Source: Neurospora tetrasperma FGSC 2508
Lineage: Eukaryota > Ascomycota > Sordariomycetes > Sordariales > Sordariaceae
Assembly: GCF_000213175.1 (NCBI RefSeq)
Contig: NW_009799179.1
Span: 4,973,276-5,037,275 of the forward strand
Direction: 5' to 3'
DNA: 64,000 nt
Position numbers and translations under genes: made by a program. Position 1 is the first letter of the stretch. Each line of letters begins with the position of its first letter. The notes beneath the pieces are model-generated. The model was not told where the DNA came from and ran no database searches. It saw only the letters and a list, made by a program, of their open reading frames with translations. Positions 33,303 through 44,115 of the stretch are shown piece by piece.

Positions 33303-35073
33303 ATGTCATATCGTCCTCCGCGGGAGGGCTACCAGCCACCATCGCTCGGGCTCCCCGCAAAGCCTCCGCCGCCGGTTGACAATCGTTTGTCAAAATCGCC
33401 GGTGAGAAGACGCGATGTGCCCCCTGCCGTGCCATCGCCACCTTCACACTCGACCCGGACGTCACCTCCCCGGCCACACTCGACTAAGAGCGTAGCGTCA
33501 CCGGCAACAGTACGCCCACCGTCGAGCCCCCAAAAACTACCGGTTGCGCGTCCCGATCAGTGGTACTTTACGCCCGACGAAGTAGCGAGCACACCCAGCA
33601 TCATAGATGGACTCTCTGTGTCGGAAGAGCGCCTACGAAGGGCCAAAGGCGTCAACTTTATTTTTCAGGCTGGCATCATGCTTGACCTCCCGCAAATCAC
33701 ATTGTGGGTTGCCGGCGTGTTCTTCCACCGCTTTTACATGCGAAGAAGCATGGTGGAAGAGAAGGGTGGCATTCATCACTACGTATGTCTTTTCATGTCC
33801 TCTAACCAATTTTTATGGCGCCCGTGTTGGAAGTCGTGTTCAGCAACCCGGATGTGGTCATTCAGTTTTGAGGATGCGCAACATCAACTAACCCATTTCA
33901 TATATGCAGAATATCGCTGCTACAGCGCTCTTTCTCGCGAATAAGACAGAAGAAAATTGCCGTAAAACAAAAGATTTGATCATTGCGGTCGCAAAAGTCG
34001 CCCAGAAAAATACGAAGCTAATCATCGACGAACAAAGTAAGGAATATTGGCGGTGGCGCGACAGTATTCTTAACTACGAGGAAGTGATGCTGGAGCAGTT
34101 GACATTTGATCTCATGGTCGGAATTCCATACCACCCACTATACGAGTTTCTTAACATGCTAGAGCAGGACATTCCTCTGCAGCAACAAGAAAGCAGTCAA
34201 CCGCAGCAAGATCTCTCCAAGCAGAAGCAGCATCTGGTTCGCAACAAGGCCTTCCGTAACGCCGCTTGGACTTATTGCAACGACTTGTGCCTCACAGTCC
34301 TGCCCTTGCTACTCAATGCGCGCGACATCGCCATCAGTGCCATCTTTTTCGCCGCTTCCATCCTCAAGGAGAAAGTAGACGATTTCGACGGCGAGGCATG
34401 GTGGAAATACCTTAAGGGGGACGAGGGCAAGGTGTGCATGGCTATGGATGTCATTACGGAGTTCTATAAGGAGAACCCATTGAGGAAACAGGATAACAGG
34501 ATGTCTCCGTCTCCCACCTTCAACCTCGAGAGTACTAGGCGTAGACTTGGAACGGCATCTAGTCAGCAGGAGGGCGATGGTACTCCGATGGAGACAGACC
34601 GCAGTACACAGAGCCCTAGAAGCTCCAGTGGCCGCCATCGTGATAACGGCAACACCAATGGCACACTGGAGGAGTATGAGGAGAGGTCGCAGCCACAGCA
34701 TATCAAGCAGGAAGGCGGGATATCGGCTTCGGAGGCCCAGAACGGTTCAGCGACGAAGGGCTCTTCAGAGGCAAAGTCAGCTTCCGTTATCAAGAGCGAA
34801 CCGGACAGCGCTACTTCGGGACTTGATGCAAGGACGGTGCAGGCGCCGGTGTCGTCCATTTCGCACAGAGGGGATTCCGACGCGTTACTAAAAGAAGCCG
34901 CCAACAATCTGGCAATACATGAACGAAGGCCGAACGATAGCAGACTACAGTCGCCCCCCGGCGCGAAGCGTAAGAGCTCCGTGTCCGATCCGGCGGCAGA
35001 GGGTGAACCGGAGAATAAGCGGGCGCGGACGGTTACGAGCGATGAGGATGAAGGAGAAATCAACGGGAATTAG
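33303..35073 (+). CDS. Cyclin T/K-type transcription cyclin (Pch1-like)
   Basis: The product is a C-type cyclin expected to activate a kinase of the RNA polymerase II C-terminal domain (P-TEFb or CTDK class). Exons 33303-33782 and 33910-35073 (127-nt intron, GTATGT donor, TGCAG acceptor, phase 0) give 547 residues. The first 85 residues are Pro/Ser-rich. The cyclin box region begins at QWYFTPDEVASTPSI, the signature opening of cyclin T/K/Pch1, and continues through VFFHRFYMRRSM; the splice junction falls in HHY|NIAATALFLANKTEEN. The second fold includes RDIAISAIFFAASILKEK. The C-terminal 180 residues are disordered, with IKQE and IKSEP sequences that fit the SUMO-attachment pattern, and a basic KRKSS patch. 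The exact partner kinase cannot be told from sequence alone; Pch1/Bur2 lineage is my best reading. Confidence 0.86.
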
Positions 35074-35752
35074 CGTTGCAGATTGGGAATCTTCTGCCCG
35101 CCTCCGCCAGATCTTGCAGTTGCTGCTCCAAATTCGGGTTTATTACTTTGGCTTATAGGGTAGTCGGCGGTTTCAGGCGTCAGCGGTGGGGGGCTACAGG
35201 AGGCGCTCTTGCAATTACATGGAATGAATTGGTTGGCGAGCATGGAAAATGCATTGGGTATTCTTTGGTCAAACTTCCCCTGGCTCGTGGGTGTAACGGG
35301 GGTCGTTTGATCAAGCAGTAGTATGGCGACAGATCAGGACGGTGTTAAGTTGTATGATATCCTGTAAATTATATACACAGTACACCTCTGCCGGCTTTAA
35401 ACTTATTAGTGTGGCACCACCACTTTACATTCAGTATTCAAGGATTCAGAAGTGGTCAAACTCGCCAATCTTTGTACGCAAATTAGAGTTCTTGCCACTT
35501 GCAAATCACCGCGCTAACAAGTTTAATTCCGGCAAAGGTGAGAGAGGTAGGTTTTATCACCTCCATATCAGGCTACAAGCAGCTGGGGGCCTCGTTTGAG
35601 CCCATCGGTAAACATGAAGCTATGGATCAACAGGACTTCACACATTAACCATGGCTCAATCCCCATCGATGCCTTGTTCTATCCAGGGATTGCCATCTTC
35701 CAAACATAAACAACTGAACTCTTTCAAAGCCAACCTGGCTCGTTGACACAAC
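35074..35752. other. Convergent region containing MITE-like copy 2
   Basis: This 679-bp interval separates the convergent stops of the cyclin and DUS4 genes. Its central part is the terminal-inverted-repeat element at 35383-35540. Otherwise only 3' flanks are expected. Confidence 0.5.
35383..35540. mobile_element. MITE-like element, copy 2
   Basis: This 158-bp element starts CACCTCTGCCGGCTTTAAAC and ends with the inverted form, the right arm reading CACCTTTGCCGGAATTAAAC on the other strand. The two arms pair over about 33 bp with roughly seven mismatches, mostly C/T changes, so this copy looks older or more mutated than the one at 6581-6734. A TA precedes the left end (35381-35382); the right end is followed by AG, so a TA duplication is not intact. 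Terminal repeats of both copies share CACCTCTGC, TTAACTT and TTAG blocks. The interior does not code and shows little similarity to copy 1. Confidence 0.65.
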
Positions 35753-37296
35753 TCACACCACCCTCCTCAACCCAAACTCATCTCCATACCCCTTCTCCCT
35801 CGCCTTCTCATCCAAGAAATCCACCAAGTCAACCATATTCGTGCAACTCAGCATGGCGTTGCGCTCCGGCTTGCTTAGCAGGGCATTCTTGTTCGGTCCC
35901 ATGCCCGGCGCACACATCTCGCTGAGGTGGTGCTGCACAAGCTTGAAGGGCAGCGGCGCCCGTGCCAGGTGGCTCATGAACGTCTCCACGGCCTCCCACG
36001 GGCATGCGTCGTAGCCGGCGTAGAGGGCCGGGTTGGCGAGGATGGCGCGGGCGGACATTAGCCCGGAGAGTTTGGGGAGGTTAAGCAGAGGGGATTGTGG
36101 TGTTTTCTTTTTCTCAACATTATCGGTGGTGATGGACTTGCTGGTGAGGGTGGGTGTGTTGGCTGGGTCTAGCAAAGGGGAGGTGAAGGGGAGAGAGTTG
36201 AGGGTGAAGACGTCGCCTGAGAGGAGAATGGGGACTTTGTCGCCGAAGTTGGTGGTGAGGATCTCGAGCGCTTCGACGTTGATGGGTGTGCTGGACGGGG
36301 TTTGGCGGGTGCGAGGGTGAATAGTAAGCCAGTCGATGTGGCGGTCTTGCGAGGGGCCGAGAACGGTGGTGATGAAGTCCATCGTTTTTCTGTTGCATGG
36401 GGGTCTAGTAGTTAGCTGATTTCTGCCACCTATCCCCGAGACCATAAGTATGCACCGTGTGTCACTTACCTCAAGTCTTTGTGAACACGGATCTTGACGC
36501 TGACGCTCCTTCCCTTGGGGTTATCAACATCCCTCTCCTTCCCAACACCCCATCCATCTCGTCTCAGATACTCTCGAGTCTCAATGACCATGTCCCGCAC
36601 CAGTTCTCGCTTTTCCATCAGCGCGGCACCAAGCGTCTCAGCGCATGCCCATGACTGAGGGCATCCACAGTTCAGATCCACGCCGCCGGCGTAAGGAGCT
36701 ACGAGGGTAGACGCTCGGGCTAACTCTTTGGGATCGTTGGCACCAAATTGTACCACTGTTGGAGGTTGCGGTCCGTTTGTGGAGATAGTGAGATCACTAT
36801 CTCTGGCAAATCGGTTCCTGTTGAACTCTTTGGCCAGAATCATGGGCGTCCAGCAAAGATCTGTGCCATAGTCATGTACTGTTTGACGGAAGGCAAGCTG
36901 TTCAGCTTGTTAGATTATTGTGATATTCGTGATGGGAACTCAGGAAATGGGTGTTGGTAGAGGAGGAGGAGGCCACTTGCCTTGCCATACCTCACCATAG
37001 GCGCCAAAGTGTAAAGAAATCTTTTTTCACTCTTTGCAATGTCAAAGAGCTTGAGCGGACTTTCTCAAGACGGGAACAAGTCAGTTAAATGCATTCAATT
37101 TCGTCCCTGTAGGGTATGGTCTATGTACAAAGCACAGGCAGTAATCGGCCAGGCTGATATGTATAGTCTCCTCAGCTAGAGCACAGGGAGGGAAGAGGAA
37201 TTTTAAGTCGTAGCACTTGTTGCAGGAATAATAGAGAAGGGTCGGTAGGCCTTACTGAACGATATCCTGGTTAGATCTTTCCGAGGTGGCCTCCAT
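35753..37296 (-). CDS. dus4: tRNA-dihydrouridine synthase DUS4
   Basis: Dus4 reduces uridine to dihydrouridine in the D-loop of cytoplasmic tRNAs using FMN and NAD(P)H. Exons 37256-37296, 36981-37059, 36470-36897 and 35753-36389 give 394 residues. The N-terminus has YTLAPMVRYGK (FMN-barrel start) and LAFRQTVHDYGTDLCWTPMI; the catalytic loop is GVDLNCGCPQSWA with its Cys; SVKIRVHKDLRKTMDF and DWLTIHPRTRQ follow, then GLMSARAILANPALY. The second intron (36898-36980) appears to use a GC donor, AAG|GCAAGT, with a CTAAC branch-like motif and GAACAG acceptor; no GT donor restores the frame. The first acceptor, GAGAAAG before 37059, is chosen because it avoids an in-frame stop. An unusual Ser/Thr-Lys insert (SITTDNVEKKKTPQ) lies in the C-terminal half. 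It is divergent from ADE2. Confidence 0.9.
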
Positions 37297-37946
37297 CTTG
37301 ATGACAGTCCCAAGCTCTTGATATCAAGTGGAAAAATAGAGTGAGAGTGGGCGACTTCCGTGGATGCGCCGGAGGGTCTGTTGAAGAGGTGCAGTTGCAA
37401 GTGAAGGTGTTTGGGCGATCAGCACCCGCTTTTTTTTGGTTTTTTTTTCTCCTAGTGGGGGTTTGAGGCTTTGATAGCCGCTACGGCAGTTGACTTGATT
37501 GACGTTCACAAGCCCACGATTTACGAATTCCGAAATCTAGATAACTTGGCGATCCAAGATCGCTGGATGTGACGTCTTGCGAGGCACCCAACGGTAGTGA
37601 TTTTCTTTGGGCTAACAAACTTGAACACCTGATTACCGGGAAGAAATATCGAAGAGCCACACGTCGGAACGGATGGGGAAGTTCATGAAAGTGACCCCTA
37701 CCCTAAGAGTTTCCCGCTATCGGTGCTTCTTCCCCCACTGATCAGACCCCACTAGCACCTTCAGTTGCCCCGGTTTCACGGTTTTAACAAGGCGCAAGGA
37801 CCCCTGTCTTATATGACTCTTGCGCAGCCCCCAGCGGCCGATCATCGCTTCCTTCCAGGTTTCTTCAGCTTGTTAACTTGCGCCTCATTCTTCAGCTTTT
37901 TCCTTAGGTTGAGCAAGAGTCATCTGCTCACGCCAAATTCATCCCG
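37297..37946. promoter_or_regulatory. Divergent DUS4/ADE2 promoter with TGACTC sites
   Basis: This 650-bp interval must serve both genes. TGACTCTTGC at 37814-37823 is repeated as its exact reverse complement GCAAGAGTCA at 37913-37922. TGACTC is the core half-site of the general amino acid control activator (Gcn4/CPC-1 type), which also activates purine genes in yeast. The downstream copy lies only 25 bp before the ADE2 start codon and may be in the leader. A poly-T run (37430-37449) lies on the DUS4 side. Confidence 0.5.
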
Positions 37947-39972
37947 ATGAGCCTCAGACAAAAATCCGACAAGATGGGAAGCAGCAACCCGGTCATTGGC
38001 CTTCTCGGTGGCGGCCAATTGGGTCGTATGCTCTGTGAGGCCGCAAACCCTCTGGGCATCGACATCGCCATTCTCGACGAGAAGAACTCCCCTGCTAAGC
38101 AGGCCCATAACACCAACCGCCATGTCACTGGCTCTTTCAAGGACCCGGTCAAGATTCGTGAGCTCGCTGCTCGTTCCGACTATCTTTCTGTCGAAATCGA
38201 GCATGTCGAAACCGAGGTTCTCGAGGATATCGAAAAGAATGGCGTCGAGATCAAGCTCGCCGATGGCTCCGTTGCTATTCACAAGCCGCCTATCCATCCT
38301 TCCTGGAGAACCATCCGTCTCATTCAGGACAAGTATCTTCAGAAGGAACACTTCCGGACCAGCAAAACCAAAATTCCCATTGCTGATCAGATGGCTATTG
38401 AGTCGGGCGAGTCGGCTCTCAAGTCCCTCCAGGAAGCTGCTGACAAGTTTGGTTTTCCCTTCATGCTCAAGGCCAGGAAGGGAAGCTATGATGGAAGAGG
38501 AAACTTCAAGGTCAACAGTGAAGAGGACTTCGCCCCTGCCATCGAGGCATTGGGCAAGCTTCCTCTCTACGCGGAAAAGTGGGCTCCTTTCGTGAAGGAG
38601 CTTGCAGTCATGGTCATTCGTACTGAGGATGATGAAGGCAATCTGAGAAAATGCGTCGCCTACCCTGCCGTTGAGACCATCCATGAAGACAGCATCTGCA
38701 CGAAAGTCTTCATGCCGCCCAGGGGAGTGGATGACAATGTCTGTGAGCAGGCTAGGAAGCTGGCCTGTGATGTGATTAGCACCTTGTGGGGAAGGGGCGT
38801 CTTTGCCGTTGAAATGTTCCTCCTCGAGGACGGTAAGTAGCAGCGGTTGGTCACAATTTTATTGAATACCTACCTCTAGCATGCTAACATATCGTTCAGG
38901 ATCGTTGATGATCAACGAGGTCGCGCCTCGCCCTCACAACTCGGGCCACTACACCATTGAGGCCGTTCCCTACATGTCCCAATACAAGGCGCAGCTCTAT
39001 TCCGTCCTTAATTTGCCTATCCCCGATGAGCTCACCCCTAGAGTCTCATCCTCTATCATGCTGAACATTCTGGGTGGTGCTGCCCCCAACTCCCACCACA
39101 AGCTCGCTCGTCTTGCCAGGACGACGTACGGAGATGATTTTGATGTCTACCTCCATCTCTACAACAAGGAGTCCAAGCCTACTCGCAAGATCGGCCATAT
39201 CACTCTGACAGGATTCTCCTCAATCGAGGATCTTGAGAAGGCTGCTGAGCCTTTCATCAGCATGGTCGATCAAATCAGAGAGGAGCGTCTTGCTGCTTCT
39301 GCTGAGCAACTTCGTCCCCAGGAGGAGGCCAAGGCTAGTAACAAGACGAACTCCGGAGGAGCTAACCCTGCGGAGGGAAATAACTCGGATCAGCCCTTGG
39401 TACTGGTCACGATGGGCTCTGACTCCGACTTGCCCGTCCTCAAGGCCGGTCTTGATATCCTGAAGGAATTCAAGGTCCCGTATGCGCTGGACATCACCTC
39501 TGCCCATCGTACTCCCAAGTACATGATGAAGGTTGCTGGTGAGGCAGCGAAGAAGGGCATCAAGGTCATTATTGCTGCTGCTGGTGGAGCCGCTCATCTT
39601 CCTGGCATGATCTCCTCGGAGACTCCGCTCCCTGTCATTGGTGTCCCTGTCAAGGCAACACACCTCGACGGACTTGACAGTCTTTTGAGCATCGTGCAGA
39701 TGCCCGTAAGTTTAACCCCACCCTACCAGCGATGTTACCGTCCAACTACTAACTGCCAACAGAGGGGCGTTCCCACTGCTACTGTCGGCATCAACAACTC
39801 TACCAACGCCGCCCTTCTTGCCATCAGGATCTTGGGCTCCTTCATCCCTCAGTACCAGGAGCATATGAGTAAATATCAGCTTCAAATGGAGGAGGCCGTC
39901 ATCGAGAAGGGTGGCAAGTTGCGGACCGGAGGCGATGTTGCGTATCTTGAGGGCATGAAGAAAACCAAGTAA
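37947..39972 (+). CDS. ade2: Phosphoribosylaminoimidazole carboxylase ADE2
   Basis: Ade2 converts aminoimidazole ribotide to its carboxylated form in purine synthesis, as a fusion of PurK-like and PurE-like parts. Exons 37947-38832, 38900-39705 and 39763-39972 (introns 67 and 57 nt, GTAAGT donors) give 633 residues; a second in-frame ATG at 37974 would give 624, and its product MGSSNPVIGLLGGGQLGRM aligns better with family starts. The PurK/ATP-grasp part shows IGLLGGGQLGRML, MLKARKGSYDGRGNF, EKWAPFVKELAVMV and INEVAPRPHNSGHYTIE. A linker rich in Glu/Ala/Asn leads to PurE: LVTMGSDSDLPVL, DITSAHRTP, IAAAGGAAHLPGM and VPTATVGINNSTNAA. TGACTC sites upstream suggest control by the general amino acid/purine response. 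Loss of this enzyme classically gives red or pink pigment. Confidence 0.96.
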
Positions 39973-40616
39973 AGAAAACAGACAGTGGCCCAAGGGGCAA
40001 TGGGAATGTGACGCGCAGTTTTCAATGTATCTACAATGACGATTCAACTCGCGTGGGGGCACACTTGGTATGCACGAACAAAACAAGGACCGGGCAGAGC
40101 GAGCTCTGGGGGTTACGGCGTAACACAAGTAAAAGGAAAAAAGGAATGGTTATACCCGGAAAGTTGAAGAGAAGAAAATGTCAAGAGCACACTACGTTTA
40201 TGACTGTTGGAATCTCACCACGACACGTACCTGCGCAATTTTCTGACTCGTTCACCAGCCAGTTATAGTTTGAGGAGTGCTTGGCTCTCGCAACGTCGCA
40301 CATAAGGCTTTAAATGTACGGAATGCGTCGGTTGTACTGTATAAGTGAATCAATCCAGGTATGTATTCCCCGGGTCTTCAGAAGCATCCACAACAGCAAT
40401 CATCGCGAGTTCCCTGCCAAGACCACATGTGGGGTCCGTAGATGGACCGTGCACGCGACGGCCGTGGCAGAGTCCCGCAAACGGAAGTCCAGAGCTTCCC
40501 CGGGAGAGGTGTCTCCAACCTGCCCCAGCTTCGAACGTCACCGTCCGGACGACCATCAACCTCACGCAACAAGTTCCGAGACTGGCTTCAATTTCCATTG
40601 TTTATACTCATTCAAA
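39973..40616. other. Intergenic region, ADE2 to Asterix
   Basis: This 644-bp interval holds the ADE2 3' region and Asterix promoter. Small open frames near 40314-40650 merge into the first exon of the next gene and look like leader. Nothing else is supported. Confidence 0.5.
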
Positions 40617-41279
40617 ATGTCTTCCCAGAAGGATATGCGTAGGGCGGACCTGAGTAAGTTCCTCATTCCAGTTTCCGCAACTGTATCTTGTCCGGTGTCA
40701 AAGTCGCGAAGCGTCAAGCTGACCCAAGTCAATGGCATAGTTATCCCCTATCAGGAACCGGCCGCGAAGACCGACGCCCCCGAATTCCAGTCGACTCTCT
40801 CGTCCACATTGCCCATGGCTGCTATCTTCATGCGCAACCGCTACATTGGATGGTAATTGGACCTTTATCATTTTACGACCTGTTGGATGCGCGCGCGCAA
40901 AACACTCTATGCAACTCCTAGCACAGCCATGGGGAGCTTCGAACAAAGCTACCCGCGATCTATATGGATGTGAAAATCAAATGCAAGGCTTGGTGGACCG
41001 TTTGCTGATGCGGATCACAATTCAGGGCTGCTGTCGTCTTTGCCGTCCAGAGCTGGCTCGGCGAGAGCGAAGACACCAAGAAGAGCACCAGCACACCCGG
41101 ATACTTCTCCGTGGGCATGTCGTGTACGTTTACCGGGACAAGCAACCCATCTTTGCGAGTCCGCTAACATATACCTAGTGATGTCTCTCGCCGTCACCTA
41201 CCTCCCGCTCTTCCTGCCTCCGCCACCGGGCATGCAACAAGGCAGCGCCACCGACGCCGCTCCTCCCGTCCCTGCCTAA
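40617..41279 (+). CDS. Asterix family protein (PAT complex, UPF0139)
   Basis: Asterix is a small ER membrane protein that, with CCDC47 in animals, forms the PAT chaperone complex for multipass membrane proteins. Four exons, 40617-40653, 40741-40852, 41026-41123 and 41179-41279, join in phase across introns of 87, 173 and 55 nt to give 115 residues, close to the animal length of 106. The family pattern is visible in order: a basic/hydrophobic N-terminus (MRRADLIIPYQEP), a first hydrophobic segment (TLPMAAIFMRNRYIGW), AAVVFAVQSWLGESEDTKKS, which corresponds to the conserved SEDTK block, and a final segment (MSLMSLAVTYLPLFLPPPPGM). The third donor is taken as GTACGT after 41123 rather than GTGTAC after 41121 because only that keeps the frame. 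The tail is Pro/Ala-rich. Family identity is good; the chaperone role is transferred from animals. Confidence 0.84.
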
Positions 41280-42643
41280 AGTGTCAGCTTCTCTGATAAC
41301 AGAGGGTCCTTTCGTAACGCTGAAGACAAACGAACAATCTCGTCTTCTGGAACGATAGTCTTCCCAACACCAAAATCTTTAAACTTGGGCGAACTATCTC
41401 CACGAGCGATGCCACTGGAGAGCCTCATACGCCGTTGAGAGACCCGGAACATACGAAAATTTTCTGTACACCATATGTAATACCCGATTAATTCCGAAGA
41501 TGGTAATGATATTATTAACGACAAGAAAAGGGAGGATGAGGCTCAGGTAAAGGGTGTCCATTTTATTCACAAAGACTGGATCCCGGGGGTCAGAGGATTA
41601 GAGGAGTACTCGGCTAAGTGCTCCAGTCTGATATTCGTCGCTTCCTAGCTTTGATGAGTCGTACGACAGGCATGGGCCAAGGCTGTTACGATCTTTCGAT
41701 GATAATGAGCTAAACGCTGCATTAAGTTCGTTCTTGGGTACGTTAAATGGGTTGAAGAAAGGATGAAGACGGCGTTTTTGCTGCTGGCTCAGGACACGGC
41801 CCAAAGGATTACGTCCTGGTTAGCCCCCTTTCTAGAAGATTTGGTCAGTACAAGTCAGTTGTACATCACTATCACTTACTCTACGTGTTCATGACTGTGG
41901 TGCATGGGCCACTCGTTTGTCCTAGGAATGATTGCTTAATGGTGAGCTGATACAACAGAGTAAGGTTAGGTTGAGAGCCCATAAGGTCGTCTTCCCGTTA
42001 ACAGAGATACAAGCGGATACCAAACATCACCTTTCCCTTTACCCTTTCCATTTCGTTCGTCGGCATGAGTTACCTTTCTCCCAAGTCTTAGGGATAGCGT
42101 TCCCTGTCATGGTGAAACGCCGAGGTGGTCAGGGGGCTGCTAAGCGCCCGTCCCTCACGGGGTTTCAGATGCGACGCCTCGTGTGGTCAAGGTAACATCC
42201 TCCCACGGCCTTCCACTACCAATTTCAGTCAGGAGATGCTTCGAGGCCCAAGCGACACAGCCTGGTTCATACAAGTCATTTTATGTTTTGCTTCATATCA
42301 GATCTTATTTTCTCTCGTCGCCCTTTGTTCCGTTTTTAGCGACCCATCCTTTCTGTTTCCTTTTCGCGCTCGTTCGTCCTCAAAGTTAGGTCACCGCGGA
42401 ACGGTTGTTAATACGTACCACGGGTACTTGTTAATCACAACAACTTCACTCAGTTCTATTACCGTTTAATAATATCATCAGCTGGTCTGAACTTCAAGCT
42501 TGATAAGAACTTCAATCGTTCGGACGAAATACGTTACCGATCAGAACATTCACTATTACCTCATCTCAACAAGACACCGCAACTCGACTCGTCCCGAGAA
42601 ACAAAACTATCCTCCTACGACACAAGCCAACATACAAGTCAAC
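41280..42643. other. Intergenic region with two odd minus-strand frames
   Basis: About 1.4 kb lie between Asterix and the small secreted peptide gene. Two minus-strand open frames, near 41276-41524 and 41598-41820, have protein-like composition (for example NPFNVPKNELNAAF and VGKTIVPEDEIVRL), but I could not connect them by splicing or recognise a family. They may be relics or chance. The right half should hold the promoter of the next gene. Confidence 0.35.
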
Positions 42644-42909
42644 ATGAAGCCAGCCACCCTCGCCGCCGCCCTTCTCTCGCTTTGCGCCTCCCTCGTCAGC
42701 GCCGGTGTAGTCATCACACCCATCAAGCCTGAGCAAGTTGTACCCAAGAATGCAGGTGACTGCTTCTTTGGCGTGACCACTCCTCTAGGTTGCGGGTATG
42801 TTCTATCTCTTATCTCACGCTTTGACACATGAGGCGGTTACGCCTCCCACATGCATGATCACTAACAGTAATCATATTTAGACCCCTTCGTAACACGAAG
42901 AAGGTGTAA
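42644..42909 (+). CDS. Small secreted Cys-containing peptide (59 aa)
   Basis: I do not recognise a named family. Exons 42644-42795 and 42882-42909 flank an 86-nt intron with a GTATGT donor, a CTAAC branch-like motif and a TTTAG acceptor, giving 59 residues. The first 20 residues (MKPATLAAALLSLCASLVSA) are a textbook signal peptide. The mature about 39 residues begin GVVITPIKPEQVVP and contain only two cysteines in GDCFFGVTTPLGCGPLRN, which could form one disulfide loop of ten residues, ending in a basic NTKKV. The intron splits the Gly codon just after the second Cys. A secreted signal, toxin-like or effector-like peptide is possible, but no function is implied by the sequence. Reading through without splicing would add about 12 unrelated residues, so the spliced form is preferred. 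Confidence 0.66.
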
Positions 42910-44115
42910 TGAAGGAGCTACGACTACGAGTTTGAGTTTTCTTTCACGGATGGGGAGTTTGATGGCTGGATGCAGGCCTATGGGCGGAAAATGGGCTGTC
43001 CTCTCGAGGCGGATGTGGATGATAATAAGGAGGACGTTGATCGGCGACAGGATAGATGGGTGATGGGCCTTGTCTGCATGCAGTCATAGGATCTCTGGGG
43101 TTTTAACCACCGGCTATGGACATGAAGTGATGATCTATCAGGGATCGATGTTATCTCGGCGGAGAACCTCGGCTTGGTCATGTCAATGGACATGAGATAC
43201 AGACCGAGGGTACGGAGAAGATACCCATATCTTGGATGAACCGTGGTTGCGGCCGGAGGAGGATGAAACCACCACCAATTCTACGGCGACTGTGCCATTC
43301 AAAACCATCCTGTCTGTCCTGTCCTGTCCGTACTCGAGGAGTAATGCGATGTAAATGGATACCCATTCGGATCATCCTACAGTAAAGGCACTCTGTTCGG
43401 TCTCGATTTCAGCCGTTACGACCTTTTACAAGCTTGTGATTAATAATGATGATCGCACGAAGCCATTATGATAGTATGATCGAGATAACTTGACGGACAA
43501 CAACATCGCTGCGCATAAAGATCGCAAAGATGCGAGCTTCCAAGTCGAAGAGTTATTCACAACTCCTGGTATCGCGGAGTTGAGCTGGCAAAGCAGTCAG
43601 AGACATTTGCAATTTTATAGCATGGTTGGAAAAATGTGCCGATCGTTCGACCCGCCCTCACATGTGGTGATTCTAAGGCAGGAGATACAGAAGGGCTGTT
43701 TGTGGCATCAATCTGCCACTCAACTTCGGAGAAACCTAATGAAAGGTCCCCCAAGACTCCCGCGATACTGTTGGGCTGCAGAGCAGCAGCAGCAACCGCG
43801 TCTCTTCGTTGAGTGGTTGATGAGAGAAAAAGGAAATTTCGGGGTGGATGGACGTCGAGTTTTGACCACTTCGAAGCTTCGCCAGTGGCCCGTGCGCCTG
43901 CACGTTTGTCAGGCGGGGGACGAACAACAAACCCACAAAAACGAAAGCTTTGGCGGGGCCGATTCAAAAAACCACACCGGTCCGAGGAACTGCCGGCTCC
44001 GCAAGCACCAAACTTTAACTTCATTTCAAAATTGCCGCTGCAACCCTCGTTCTTTTTCCCAAGTTTACTACTTCTCAACAGACTGGCAGTTCCGCGAACC
44101 ACAGAGTCCCTAGTC
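42910..44115. other. Intergenic region, secreted peptide to MRS6
   Basis: About 1.2 kb hold the 3' region of the peptide gene and the promoter of MRS6. Long frames on both strands near 43490-44170 lack signatures and end inside the MRS6 leader or first exon, so I treat them as chance. No repeat was noted. Confidence 0.45.
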
